Source of the DNA: Rivularia sp. PCC 7116
GTDB lineage: Bacteria > Cyanobacteriota > Cyanobacteriia > Cyanobacteriales > Nostocaceae
DNA: 64,000 nucleotides
Assembly: GCF_000316665.1 (NCBI RefSeq)
Contig: NC_019678.1
Span: forward strand, 3,100,001 to 3,164,000
Direction: 5' to 3'
The position numbers and the translations under genes were made by a program. Each line of letters opens with the position of its first letter. Position 1 is the first letter of the stretch. Shown piece after piece: positions 1 through 8,278 of this stretch. A model generated the notes under the pieces. It saw only the letters and a list, made by a program, of their open reading frames with translations, was not told the origin of the DNA and did not search any database.

Positions 1-2
1 GG

Positions 3-491
3 GAAACACAATTTGACGGTGAAGGATTTTGGGCTGAATCCACCGAGCAGTTGATAGTTAATTCCTTAAATGAGTCAACTGGTGAAATTATCCAAGCTCC
101 AATTCGACGACTTTACCGACAAAAGGTTGAAGAAAAGTTAAGAAAAATCAATTTACAAAATGGTAGCAGCATTACCATTACTCGTCGTCATAAGTTACTG
201 ACGAATAAAGGTTGGACAAATCACCTGAAAATTGGCGATTCTGTTGGTATACCTACTAATAAACCCTCAGCGAACCTCCGCGAAAACCTCCGCGAACCTT
301 TGCCTTTAAAAAATACAACTCCTCTTCCTCAAACAGCCAATATTGCTTTAAAAGAAAAACCAAAAACTAGTAAAGAAATCTTCTACTGCAAAATCGAAAG
401 CATTGAAGATATAGATTATCAGGGATGGGTTTACGATTTTGAAGTTGAACAACACCATAATTTCGTTGCTAACAATATTATTTGTCACAAC
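3..491 (+). other. Mini-intein (Hint domain), C-terminal 163 residues, in the SNF2 Walker A motif
   Basis: The segment shows a block-B-like TITRRHKLLT motif (T-x-x-H), a block F of the form VYDFEVEQHHNFVA and a block G ending NNIICHN, with the usual penultimate His and terminal Asn. The downstream extein residue is Thr. Splicing would join GLGK to TVQ, rebuilding the ATP-binding loop, a known favoured intein site. Between blocks B and F there are only about 60 residues and no LAGLIDADG or HNH motif, so no homing endonuclease is visible. Block A and the N-terminal Cys or Ser are off the left edge. Confidence 0.9.
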
Positions 492-1835
492 ACAGTTCAA
501 TTCATAGCCTTTTTACTTCACTTAAAAGAAGAAGAAGCCTTAGAAAAACCAACTTTATTGGTTTGTCCAACTTCCGTATTAGGAAACTGGGAACGAGAAG
601 TTAAAAAATTTGGTCCTAAACTTAAAGTTTTACAGTATCACGGTGATAAACGTCCCAAAGGCAAGGCTTTCCAAACTGCTGTTAAAGATAAAAATATCGT
701 AATCACAAGTTACTCGTTAGTTCATCGCGATTTAAGTTTGTTGCAGGACGTTTCTTGGCAGATTATCGCTTTAGATGAAGCCCAAAATATTAAAAATGCT
801 TCATCCAAACAATCGCAAGCAGTACGACAGTTAGAACCAGATTTTCGGATTGCTTTGACTGGTACCCCGGTAGAAAATAGACTGCAAGAATTGTGGTCGA
901 TTATGGACTTCTTAAATCCCGGATATTTAGGAAACAAACAGTTTTTTCAACGACGGTTTGCAATGCCGATTGAAAAATACGGCGATACCTCTTCATTATC
1001 GCAATTGCGTTCCTTAGTCCAACCGTTTATTTTGCGACGCTTGAAAACAGATAGAGATATTATTCAAGACTTACCAGAAAAACAGGAAATGACTGTTTTT
1101 TGCGGTTTAACCCCCGAACAAGCCAAGCTTTATCAACAAGTAGTAGAAGATTCCCTATCCGAAATTGATGATGCAGAAGGATTGCAGCGTCGGGGAATGA
1201 TTTTAAGTTTACTTGTGAAATTAAAACAAATTTGCAATCACCCAGCACAGTATTTAAAGAAAAAGAAATTAGAGCAATACGATTCAGCCAAACTTCAGCG
1301 TTTGGACGAAATGTTAGAAGAAGCAATATCAAATGGCGATCGCGCTTTAATTTTCACTCAGTTTGCGGAGTGGGGTAAGTTGCTAAAACCCCATTTAGAA
1401 GATAAGTTGAGCCGAGAGACTTTGTTTTTATACGGTAGTACAACCAAAAAGCAACGTGAGGAAATGATAGACCGTTTTCAACACGATCCACAAGCCCCAC
1501 CTGTAATGATTCTTTCTTTGAAAGCTGGCGGTGTCGGATTAAATTTAACTCGTGCAAATCATGTATTTCACTTTGATAGGTGGTGGAATCCCGCAGTCGA
1601 AAATCAAGCTACTGATAGGGTATTTCGTATCGGTCAAACAAAAAACGTTCAGGTGCATAAATTTGTTTGTACCGGAACTTTAGAAGAAAAAATTCACGAC
1701 ATGATTGAAAGCAAAAAGCAATTAGCAGAACAAGTTGTAGGTGCGGGAGAAGAATGGTTAACCGAAATGGACACGGACCAATTACGTAACTTATTAATAC
1801 TTGATAGAGATGCAATTATTGAAGAAGAAGGTTAA
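3..1835 (+). CDS. SNF2-family helicase, C-terminal part, interrupted by a mini-intein (5' end off window)
   Basis: The reading frame is open to the left edge, so the gene start lies outside the window. The first 163 codons (to 491) are intein; host protein resumes at Thr (492-494) with TVQFIAFLL, the residues that follow GLGK in SNF2 motif I. Further SNF2 motifs follow in order: LVCPTSVLGNWE (Ia), DEAQ at 774-785 (II), LTGTPVENR (III), and the C-terminal lobe with LIFTQF, SLKAGGVGLNL and QATDRVFRIGQ (VI, about 1606-1638). After splicing this should be a double-stranded-DNA translocase of the bacterial DEAQ type; its client is unknown. A SWIM zinc-finger gene follows on the same strand, a common partnership. 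The stop codon lies in a heptamer repeat. Identity is firm; the N-terminal half cannot be judged. Confidence 0.93.
   Translation, partial: ETQFDGEGFWAESTEQLIVNSLNESTGEIIQAPIRRLYRQKVEEKLRKINLQNGSSITITRRHKLLTNKGWTNHLKIGDSVGIPTNKPSANLRENLREPLPLKNTTPLPQTANIALKEKPKTSKEIFYCKIESIEDIDYQGWVYDFEVEQHHNFVANNIICHNTVQFIAFLLHLKEEEALEKPTLLVCPTSVLGNWEREVKKFGPKLKVLQYHGDKRPKGKAFQTAVKDKNIVITSYSLVHRDLSLLQDVSWQIIALDEAQNIKNASSKQSQAVRQLEPDFRIALTGTPVENRLQELWSIMDFLNPGYLGNKQFFQRRFAMPIEKYGDTSSLSQLRSLVQPFILRRLKTDRDIIQDLPEKQEMTVFCGLTPEQAKLYQQVVEDSLSEIDDAEGLQRRGMILSLLVKLKQICNHPAQYLKKKKLEQYDSAKLQRLDEMLEEAISNGDRALIFTQFAEWGKLLKPHLEDKLSRETLFLYGSTTKKQREEMIDRFQHDPQAPPVMILSLKAGGVGLNLTRANHVFHFDRWWNPAVENQATDRVFRIGQTKNVQVHKFVCTGTLEEKIHDMIESKKQLAEQVVGAGEEWLTEMDTDQLRNLLILDRDAIIEEEG
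268..310 (+). repeat. Interspersed repeat-like sequence inside the intein linker
   Basis: This stretch carries the tandem motif CGAACCTCCGCG twice, followed by AACCTTTGCC. It resembles the intergenic repeat near 59391-59430 (GCGAAACCTCCGCGTACCTT). Here it is read in frame as a linker around ANLRENLREPLP, in the place where larger inteins carry an endonuclease. Confidence 0.6.
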
Positions 1836-1956
1836 AGGTTAAAGGTCAAAGGTCAAAGGTAGAAGTTAAAAATATAATCTTGACTTCTAACTTTTTTACA
1901 ATTCACCATGCCCTATGCCCAATTACCAATTACCAATTACCAATTACCAATTACCA
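1831..1956. repeat. Heptamer tracts AAGGTTA/AAGGTCA and CCAATTA
   Basis: AAGGTTA-type units start within the last codons of the helicase gene and provide its TAA stop. A second tract of about five CCAATTA units occupies roughly 1918-1956, directly upstream of the SWIM gene. These are short tandemly repeated repetitive sequences typical of filamentous cyanobacteria. The second tract makes an artificial 20-codon N-terminal extension of the next reading frame. Confidence 0.85.
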
Positions 1957-1967
1957 AAATTAAAACC

Positions 1968-2789
1968 ATGCAAGCAAATTACGATTTACAAGCATCAAGA
2001 GAATGGTGGTCGCAACGATGGTTAGAGCTATTAGATTCTTATCGTTTTAAAAAGCGTTTGGAACGTGCAAGAAATTATGCCCGCCAAGGAAATATTCTCA
2101 ATATTAAATTTGCAAATGCTAAAGTCTTAGCTAAAGTACAAGGTAGCGAACCGGAACCTTATAGCGTTTCTCTTTCTCTAGATTCCTTTAGCGATGAAGA
2201 ATGGGGTTTCATTGTTGAAACAATGTCCCAAAAAGCAATATTTGCGGCAAAATTATTAGCGGGAGAAATGCCACAAAATATCGAAGAAGTATTTACAGCA
2301 AATGGCTTATCTTTATTTCCTTTTACCTTATCTGAAGTACACAGTAAATGCTCCTGTCCCGATAAAGCTAATCCCTGCAAACACATAGGTGCTATTTATT
2401 ATCAATTAGCCGACCGTTTCAGTGAAGACCCATTTGTGCTATTTCAATTACGAGGACGCACTAAAGAAACAATTATTAATGATTTAAGAAAACTACGTAG
2501 CCTTGATGCAGAAGCTGAAATTTCCAATACTCGGGAACCAATCAAAGAACAAAATAAATCCTTAGAACTAGATAATTTTTGGCAATACAACCAGCCTTTA
2601 GAATCATCTTTAGTAGTTATTGCACCATCAACCGGCGAAACAGTTTTAGATGTATTGGGTTCTATTCCCTTAGCTAAAGAAGATGAAAATATTGCCAATA
2701 TTAATTCTACAGATATAGTCATGAAATATCTTAATTCGCTTTATAAAGATGCCAGTCAGAAAGCATTTTTAGCCGCGATGAATCAGTGA
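1968..2789 (+). CDS. SWIM zinc-finger protein, helicase-associated
   Basis: The protein has 273 residues. A SWIM signature CxCx6CxH is visible as C128, C130, C137, H139 within KCSCPDKANPCKHIGA. SWIM fingers bind DNA or proteins and in bacteria are often encoded beside SNF2 helicases, as here. The N-terminal part (SREWWSQRWLELLDSYRF) fits the conserved start of this cyanobacterial family. I chose the ATG at 1968 because the upstream in-frame ATG at 1908 would encode 20 residues that are only translated CCAATTA repeats. It is likely co-transcribed with the helicase, about 130 bases upstream. The C-terminal third has no recognisable domain. Confidence 0.85.
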   Translation: MQANYDLQASREWWSQRWLELLDSYRFKKRLERARNYARQGNILNIKFANAKVLAKVQGSEPEPYSVSLSLDSFSDEEWGFIVETMSQKAIFAAKLLAGEMPQNIEEVFTANGLSLFPFTLSEVHSKCSCPDKANPCKHIGAIYYQLADRFSEDPFVLFQLRGRTKETIINDLRKLRSLDAEAEISNTREPIKEQNKSLELDNFWQYNQPLESSLVVIAPSTGETVLDVLGSIPLAKEDENIANINSTDIVMKYLNSLYKDASQKAFLAAMNQ

Positions 2790-2935
2790 ACGGTAAATAG
2801 TTATCAGTGACCAGTGAACATCAATTTTGATTTGACGCTTACTCATGTTTAAAAATCCGCCTATTTTGAAACATAATTATTAACTGATAATTGGTAACTG
2901 CTCACTGTTCGCTGTTCACTGATAACCGTTCGCTG
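2786..2935. repeat. Inverted heptamer arms (CAGTGAA type) after the SWIM gene
   Basis: The left arm near 2786-2822 (CAGTGAACGG, ATCAGTGACCAGTGAACA) is complementary to the right arm near 2878-2935 (TGATAATTGGTAACTGCTCA, TGTTCACTGATAACCG). The two could fold as a long hairpin. The left arm begins inside the last codons of the SWIM gene and supplies its TGA stop. Confidence 0.65.
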
Positions 2936-2972
2936 ATATCCTATTACCGCAGGTTCATCCAGTTACATAAGA

Positions 2973-3272
2973 ATGGAACTTCAAACAAAAATTATTACTG
3001 TCGAGTTGAGTGATGGAACAAATGTAAGAGTTGAAGCTACTCTTATTGGAGACCGTAAGCTAACTTTTCACACGCGACCATTTAGTGAAGTAACTTGTGC
3101 TATAGAGTCTTTGACAAAGGAAATTGCGGAAACGGTGCAAAAGGTTAAGCCAGATAAAGCTTGTGTCAGATTTGGAGTAGACATTGGTATTGAGTCGGGA
3201 AAACTTACACCTTTGCTAGTCAAGGATTCTTCTACAGGTAATATCGAGATTACTTTGGAATGGATTAATTAA
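2973..3272 (+). CDS. TCD1-like (CU044_2847 family) small protein
   Basis: The 99-residue protein matches my recollection of the trypsin-co-occurring domain 1 family: an N-terminal beta strand with VELSDGTNVRVEA, a central PFSEVTCAIESLTKEIAETV helix, then VRFGVDIGIESGKLTPLL and a closing strand ITLEW. In the literature this domain co-occurs with trypsin-like peptidases, effector-associated domains and NTPases in predicted conflict systems. No such partner is visible next to it; the neighbours are the SWIM gene and psbC (opposite strand). It may be a stand-alone accessory or a leftover. Family assignment is from pattern recall, so it needs a profile search. Confidence 0.65.
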   Translation: MELQTKIITVELSDGTNVRVEATLIGDRKLTFHTRPFSEVTCAIESLTKEIAETVQKVKPDKACVRFGVDIGIESGKLTPLLVKDSSTGNIEITLEWIN

Positions 3273-3524
3273 TCAGCTATGTGGTTTAGTATTTACATAA
3301 ATATTCAATTGTGGGTGAACAGGTAAAGTGAAGAGAAATATTTTTTCACAAAAGATTTTAACTCTTACTCTTTGCAAATTTATTGCTTGTATTAAAGTAG
3401 TTAATTGTATTTGCGGATGCTTATCATTGAGATTAATCCCACTTTTGATAATTGCTTTTACACTAGCTAAATCATTATCAATTGTTACCTGAAAAATATT
3501 ATTAATGTACCCTGAGCCATACAT
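3273..3524 (-). pseudogene. Ankyrin-repeat relic
   Basis: The reverse strand encodes DNDLASVKAIIKSGINLND followed by QLTTLIQAINLQRV, which reads like one ankyrin repeat and the start of a second. After that the sequence stops resembling ankyrin, and the frame ends without further repeats. It has an ATG at 3524 but no clear ribosome site. I read it as the truncated, decayed end of an ankyrin protein; a short real gene is less likely. Confidence 0.4.
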
Positions 3525-3553
3525 TTTATGATTAATTCAGCTTCAAAAAATTA

Positions 3554-3620
3554 TTACCAATTACCAATTACCAATTACCAATTACCAATTACCAATTACC
3601 AATTACCAATTACCCATTCC
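3554..3620. repeat. CCAATTA heptamer tract
   Basis: About nine near-perfect CCAATTA units run without break and end in TACCCATTCCC. The tract lies between the ankyrin relic and the psbC terminator. Confidence 0.9.
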
Positions 3621-3627
3621 CAACTAT

Positions 3628-3658
3628 AAAAAAAAAGCCCCCGCTTTTACACGGGAGC
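3628..3658 (-). terminator. Rho-independent terminator of psbD-psbC
   Basis: On the minus strand GCTCCCG pairs with CGGGGGC (one G-U pair) around an eight-base loop and is followed by nine T residues. It lies about 48 bases after the psbC stop. Confidence 0.8.
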
Positions 3659-3705
3659 AATTGATTGTCAGTAATAAAACTTTGCTAACTATGCTAACCA
3701 GATAA

Positions 3706-5091
3706 TTAGTCTAAGTCAGGCATAAACATTACTGGTTCTGATTCGCGGTCGATACCTTTCTCGAATCCACCAGCAGCCGCACGAGCGCGACCTGCGTGCC
3801 ATAAGTGACCAATTAGGAAGAAGAATCCTAATACGAAGTGAGATGTAGCCAACCACGCACGAGGAGACACGTAGTTAAAGGAGTTAATCTCAGTCGCAAC
3901 ACCACCAACAGAGTTCAATGAACCCAAAGGTGCGTGGGTCATATATTCAGCAGCACGACGAGCCTGCCAAGGCTGAATATCATTCTTAACTTTTTCTAAG
4001 TCAAGACCATTAGGACCGCGTAGAGGCTCCAACCAAGGACCGCGGAAATCCCAGAAGCGCATGGTTTCACCACCGAAGATGATTTCACCACTAGGAGAAC
4101 GCATCAAGTATTTACCAAGACCTGTAGGACCTTGAGCAGAACCTACGTTCGCACCTAAGCGTTGGTCGCGAATCAAGAAGGTTAATGCCTGTGCTTGAGA
4201 AGCTTCTGAAGCTGTAGGACCAAAGAATTCGCTGGGGTAAGCAGTGTTATTGAACCAAACCATAGTGGAAGCAATGAAGCCCATCAAGGACAATGCACCC
4301 AAACTGTAGGAAAGATATGCTTCACCAGACCAGATGAAAGCGCGACGCGCCCAACCGAAAGGCTTGGTAAGAATGTGGAAGATACCACCAGAAATAGTCA
4401 TGATGGCAACCCAAATGTGACCGCCAACGATATCTTCGAGGTTGTTAACGCTGACAATCCAACCTTCACCACCGAAGGGGGACTTAAGTACGTAACCGAA
4501 GATTACCGCAGGATTCAATGTGGGGTTAGTTACCATGCGGACATCACCACCACCAGGTGCCCAGGTGTCGTATAAGCCACCAAAGAACATTGCTTTAAGT
4601 ACCAACAACAAGGCTCCGCCTCCTAGGATGATTAGGTGGAAACCAATGATGGTAGTCATCTTGTTCTTGTCTTTCCAGTCATAACCGAAGAAAGAAGAGT
4701 ATTCTTCTAAGGTTTCTGGACCACGAACTGCGTGGTAAATTCCACCGAAACCTAGTACGGCAGAAGAAATTAAGTGAAGTACGCCAACAACAAAGTAGGG
4801 GAAAGTATCAATAACTTCACCACCAGCACCTACACCCCAACCAAGAGTAGCTAGGTGAGGCAACAGGATTAAACCCTGCTCGTACATTGGCTTTTCAGGG
4901 ATAAAGTGAGCAACCTCAAATAAGGTCATTGCTCCAGCCCAGAAAACGATTAAACCAGCATGAGCTACGTGAGCGCCAAGTAGTTTACCGGAAAGATTGA
5001 TTAAGCGAGCGTTACCAGACCACCAAGCAAAGCCTGTGCTTTGTTGGTCGCGTCCACCAGCTGCAATTGCTTGATTAGAGAGCGTTACCAC
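3706..5091 (-). CDS. psbC: Photosystem II CP43 core antenna protein
   Basis: CP43 is a thylakoid membrane chlorophyll-binding inner antenna of photosystem II and supplies ligands near the Mn4CaO5 cluster. The 461-residue product shows [19 protein letters not shown] at the N-terminus, six membrane spans, the conserved [11 protein letters not shown] lumenal segment (Glu and Arg near the Mn cluster) and the C-terminal [12 protein letters not shown] start it at the GTG at 5091 (GTG GTA ACG CTC), which has GGAGG about ten bases upstream and gives the normal mature length. The frame also extends upstream to 5169, but those codons overlap psbD. It overlaps the end of psbD by 17 bases, so the two are co-transcribed and probably translationally coupled. 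Confidence 0.97.
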   Translation of the reverse strand: MVTLSNQAIAAGGRDQQSTGFAWWSGNARLINLSGKLLGAHVAHAGLIVFWAGAMTLFEVAHFIPEKPMYEQGLILLPHLATLGWGVGAGGEVIDTFPYFVVGVLHLISSAVLGFGGIYHAVRGPETLEEYSSFFGYDWKDKNKMTTIIGFHLIILGGGALLLVLKAMFFGGLYDTWAPGGGDVRMVTNPTLNPAVIFGYVLKSPFGGEGWIVSVNNLEDIVGGHIWVAIMTISGGIFHILTKPFGWARRAFIWSGEAYLSYSLGALSLMGFIASTMVWFNNTAYPSEFFGPTASEASQAQALTFLIRDQRLGANVGSAQGPTGLGKYLMRSPSGEIIFGGETMRFWDFRGPWLEPLRGPNGLDLEKVKNDIQPWQARRAAEYMTHAPLGSLNSVGGVATEINSFNYVSPRAWLATSHFVLGFFFLIGHLWHAGRARAAAGGFEKGIDRESEPVMFMPDLD

Positions 5092-6133
5092 GTGGGAGAA
5101 CCTCCTCGGGGAATACAAATTGTTCGTGGGGCTGATCTTGAGGAGCCATCCATGCACGGATACCCTCATTCAGCAAAATGTTTTTCGTATAGAAAGTTTC
5201 AAATTCTGGGTCTTCTGCCGCTCTCAATTCTTGAGATACGAAGTCATAAGCACGTAAGTTTAGCGCTAAACCAACTACACCTACTGCGCTCATCCATAAC
5301 CCAGTTACTGGCACGAACAACATGAAGAAGTGCAACCAGCGTTTGTTGGAGAATGCAATACCGAAAATCTGAGACCAGAAACGGTTTGCTGTCACCATTG
5401 AATAAGTTTCTTCTGCTTGGGTTGGTTCAAATGCACGGAAGGTGTTAGAACCATCGCCATCTTCAAACAAGGTGTTTTCAACGGTTGCACCGTGAATTGC
5501 ACACAACAGCGCACCACCAAGTACACCTGCTACTCCCATCATGTGGAAGGGATTCAAAGTCCAGTTATGGAAACCTTGGAAGAACAGCAAGAAACGGAAG
5601 ATTGCTGCTACACCGAAGCTAGGAGCAAAAAACCAAGAAGACTGACCCAAGGGGTACATCAAAAATACGCTGACGAATACTGCAATTGGTGCAGAAAATG
5701 CGATGGCGTTGTAAGGACGAATTCCCACCAAGCGGGAAATTTCAAATTGACGCAACATGAAGCCAATCAAAGCGAAAGCTCCGTGCAACGCTACAAATGT
5801 CCACAATCCACCTAACTGACACCAGCGAGTGAAGTCACCTTGAGCTTCTGGACCCCACAACAGCAATAGGGAATGTCCCATACTGTCTGCGGGTGTGGAT
5901 ACTGCCACCGTAAGGAAGTTACAGCCTTCTAAGTAAGAAGATGCTAAACCGTGGGTGTACCAGGAAGATACAAAAGTTGTACCTGTAAGCCATCCACCTA
6001 GAGCCATGTAGGCACAGGGGAAAAGTAAAATACCCGACCAACCGACAAAAACGAATCTGTCTCGCTTTAACCAGTCATCGACTACGTCAAACCAGCCTCT
6101 AGTGCTAGGGGCGCGTCCAACTGCAATAGTCAT
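5075..6133 (-). CDS. psbD: Photosystem II reaction centre D2 protein
   Basis: D2 binds the P680 chlorophylls, pheophytin, QA and the non-haem iron in the photosystem II core. The length of 352 residues is standard. Visible landmarks include [11 protein letters not shown] at the N-terminus, the redox tyrosine in [10 protein letters not shown], chlorophyll and iron ligand histidines in [20 protein letters not shown], and the conserved C-terminus [11 protein letters not shown]. It is the first gene of a psbD-psbC operon. An AGAGGA sequence about 12 bases before the ATG is the likely ribosome site. Many cyanobacteria carry a second psbD copy elsewhere; that cannot be tested here. Confidence 0.98.
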   Translation of the reverse strand: MTIAVGRAPSTRGWFDVVDDWLKRDRFVFVGWSGILLFPCAYMALGGWLTGTTFVSSWYTHGLASSYLEGCNFLTVAVSTPADSMGHSLLLLWGPEAQGDFTRWCQLGGLWTFVALHGAFALIGFMLRQFEISRLVGIRPYNAIAFSAPIAVFVSVFLMYPLGQSSWFFAPSFGVAAIFRFLLFFQGFHNWTLNPFHMMGVAGVLGGALLCAIHGATVENTLFEDGDGSNTFRAFEPTQAEETYSMVTANRFWSQIFGIAFSNKRWLHFFMLFVPVTGLWMSAVGVVGLALNLRAYDFVSQELRAAEDPEFETFYTKNILLNEGIRAWMAPQDQPHEQFVFPEEVLPRGNAL

Positions 6134-6551
6134 TTGGACAAAAATCCTCTTTTACTAAAAATTGCTACGTCTCTAAAGAAACAAAGTTTTTATTTAGCCA
6201 CTCTCAACAGTTTTAATACTGTCAATTTTATGAGAAAATACCACCAAGTAAGTAAGCATTTCTCAGGGTTGTGCCAGACCCCAATCACAAACTGTTTTCA
6301 CAGAGTCTGATTGCTTAATAATTCTTAACTTATCACATTAGTCCAGCTTTGTGAGCAATTTATACTCATAAATTAGTCATGTGAGTGCTAACCCACTACA
6401 TAACCATCAATATCAGAATATTTACAATTTGACACAACTTTTCTCATAAAACTTAAATTTATTAGAAAATCTAAAGAATTTGTGCAGAGCTACTGCCGTG
6501 ATGGCAGACTTGATTTAAAGAGAATTTCTCACGACCTCTAATAAAAGTGAC
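6134..6551. other. Divergent promoter region between psbD and ycf4
   Basis: This 418-base AT-rich region must hold the psbD promoter and leader (minus) and the ycf4 promoter (plus). I see no clear repeat, hairpin or riboswitch. Exact promoter boxes cannot be assigned with confidence. Confidence 0.5.
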
Positions 6552-7121
6552 ATGACGGCATCAACAACCATTCCAAAAAGTAACAACGTCCTTACACAAA
6601 AGGTTCTGGGTTCTCGTAGATTTAGTAATTATTTTTGGGCAACAGTTGTTTTTCTTGGAGCCGGAGGCTTTCTGCTCGCCGGTTTATCAAGTTATTTTCA
6701 GAAAAATTTACTTTTAGTCACGGATGCAACTCAGTTGGTATTCGTCCCCCAAGGCTTAGTTATGGGGATATATGGTGTTTTAGGTTTGCTGTTAGCAACA
6801 TATCTGTGGCTGGTAATCTTATGGGACTTAGGAGGTGGATACAATGAGTTCAATCGGGAAACAGGTGAAATGAAAATATTTCGCTGGGGATTTCCTGGAA
6901 AAAATCGGCGAATTGAAATTGATGCTCGTACAGAAGACGTGCAATCAGTAAGAGTCGAAATCAAAGAAGGATTAAACCCGCGCCGTGCCCTCTACTTACG
7001 GGCAAAAGGTCGCCGAGACATTCCCCTAACAAGAGTTGGTCAACCTTTGTCTTTAGAGGAATTAGAAACCAAAGGCGCTCAGTTAGCAAAATTTTTAGAA
7101 GTACCCCTCGAAGGGCTGTAA
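6552..7121 (+). CDS. ycf4: Photosystem I assembly protein Ycf4
   Basis: Ycf4 is a thylakoid membrane factor that helps assemble photosystem I. The 189-residue product has two membrane spans (about residues 27-49 and 66-90), then a soluble domain containing WDLGGGYNEFNRETG, IEIDARTEDVQSVRVEIKEG and a C-terminal PLSLEELE, all typical of the family. The ATG at 6552 gives the usual length. It is transcribed away from psbD, and a repeat tract begins just after its stop. Confidence 0.95.
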   Translation: MTASTTIPKSNNVLTQKVLGSRRFSNYFWATVVFLGAGGFLLAGLSSYFQKNLLLVTDATQLVFVPQGLVMGIYGVLGLLLATYLWLVILWDLGGGYNEFNRETGEMKIFRWGFPGKNRRIEIDARTEDVQSVRVEIKEGLNPRRALYLRAKGRRDIPLTRVGQPLSLEELETKGAQLAKFLEVPLEGL

Positions 7122-7122
7122 T

Positions 7123-7222
7123 TTGGGCATGGGGCATAGGGCATTGGGCATTGGGCATGGGGCATTGGGCATTGGTAACTCCTAATTCTTAACCTTCAAC
7201 CTTTAACCTTTGACCTTTAACC
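7123..7222. repeat. GGGCATT/GGGCATG and ACCTTTA heptamer tracts
   Basis: About seven GGGCATT-type units (7123-7176) are followed by CCTTTAACCTTTGACCTTTAA units (about 7190-7222). They fill most of the gap between ycf4 and the cyclophilin gene. Confidence 0.85.
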
Positions 7223-7284
7223 TAATTACTGTTGCCTAAATCACTATAGAAGCTAAGATACATGGGTTGAGTTTTGAAGTGGAA

Positions 7285-8031
7285 ATGCTGTTGAAAGCTC
7301 CTAAGTATTTTTTAGTTACGCTGCTGCTTGTCAGTGCTTTGATGTTAAATGGGTGTTCTGGTGGAGAGGTAGCTTCTACTAATACCTCTCCGGACTCTAC
7401 CGTAGCCCAAGCAAATAGCGATTCAACTGTACAAGCAACTCTTGCATCTGAAGTAAAAAACGAGGCTGTTCCTGGAATGAATGATTTACCCAAACTTGAT
7501 GGTAAAGCTACTGTAGTGATGACCGTTAATGGTTCTCCTATCACTATCGAATTAGATGGAGATAATGCTCCTATTAGTGCCGGTAACTTTGTAGAGTTGG
7601 TCCAGAAAAGTTTCTATGATGGCTTAACTTTTCATAGAGTGGTAAAAGACCCCCAACCATTTGTGGCTCAAGGAGGCGACCCCAAAGGTACCGGAACCGG
7701 TGGGTATGCTGTTGATGGTAAAGAACGTACTATTCCCTTGGAAATTAAGCCACAGGGTGAAAACGAGCCAGTTTACGGGCAAACAATCAAAAAGACACCA
7801 GTATTGCAACACAAAGCAGGTGCCATCGCGATGGCGCGATCGCAATCTCCAAACTCTGCTTCCTCGCAATTTTATTTCGCTTTGTCAGACCTGGCTTTCT
7901 TGGACGGTAACTACGCAGTCTTCGGTAAAGTCACTGAGGGCATGGATGTTGTGAATAACATCAAGCAAGGCGACAAAATTGAGAGCGCCAAAGTTACTGA
8001 AGGTGCGGATAACTTAAAAAACGTTAAGTAG
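7285..8031 (+). CDS. Lipoprotein cyclophilin-type peptidyl-prolyl isomerase
   Basis: The product catalyses proline cis-trans isomerisation outside the cytoplasm. It begins with a lipoprotein signal (hydrophobic stretch, then LMLNGC with Cys24 as the lipidation site), followed by a Ser/Thr-rich linker. The cyclophilin domain runs from about residue 70 to the end, with [35 protein letters not shown] and the family ending [13 protein letters not shown] chose the ATG at 7285; an upstream TTG at 7267 would only add six residues before the signal. The protein probably works at the periplasmic or lumenal face of a membrane. It stands alone between repeat tracts. Confidence 0.9.
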   Translation: MLLKAPKYFLVTLLLVSALMLNGCSGGEVASTNTSPDSTVAQANSDSTVQATLASEVKNEAVPGMNDLPKLDGKATVVMTVNGSPITIELDGDNAPISAGNFVELVQKSFYDGLTFHRVVKDPQPFVAQGGDPKGTGTGGYAVDGKERTIPLEIKPQGENEPVYGQTIKKTPVLQHKAGAIAMARSQSPNSASSQFYFALSDLAFLDGNYAVFGKVTEGMDVVNNIKQGDKIESAKVTEGADNLKNVK

Positions 8032-8044
8032 TTTTGAATTAAAT

Positions 8045-8222
8045 CGGGAATTGGGCATGGGGTATTGGTAATTGGTAATAAATAATAGGTAATGGGTAAT
8101 AGGTAATGGGTAATGGGTAATAGATAGAAAAATATAAGGGGCTGTTCGGTTCTCACTATTAACTCCTAACTCTCTACTCTCGAACTTTAACCTTTGACCT
8201 TTGACCTTTGACCTTTGACCTT
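8045..8222. repeat. GGTAATG/GGTAATA and CCTTTGA heptamer tracts
   Basis: Units of GGTAATG, GGTAATA and GGTAATT run from about 8045 to 8125. A run of five CCTTTGA units lies at 8186-8222. Together they occupy the gap between the cyclophilin and ketoacyl synthase genes. Confidence 0.85.
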
Positions 8223-8278
8223 AATTCCCTATGCCCTATACATAATCTTCAATCTAAAATCTTTGCCAAAATCTAAAA

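Noticed and set aside
1908-1967. Upstream start for the SWIM gene
   Set aside because: The 20 added residues are only translated CCAATTA repeats; the ATG at 1968 begins the conserved sequence.
5092-5169. Longer psbC start
   Set aside because: Those codons lie within psbD and would give a non-standard N-terminus; the GTG at 5091 has a good ribosome site.
7911-8156. 81-residue minus frame after the cyclophilin gene
   Set aside because: It is mainly translated GGTAATG-type heptamer repeats and overlaps the real gene.
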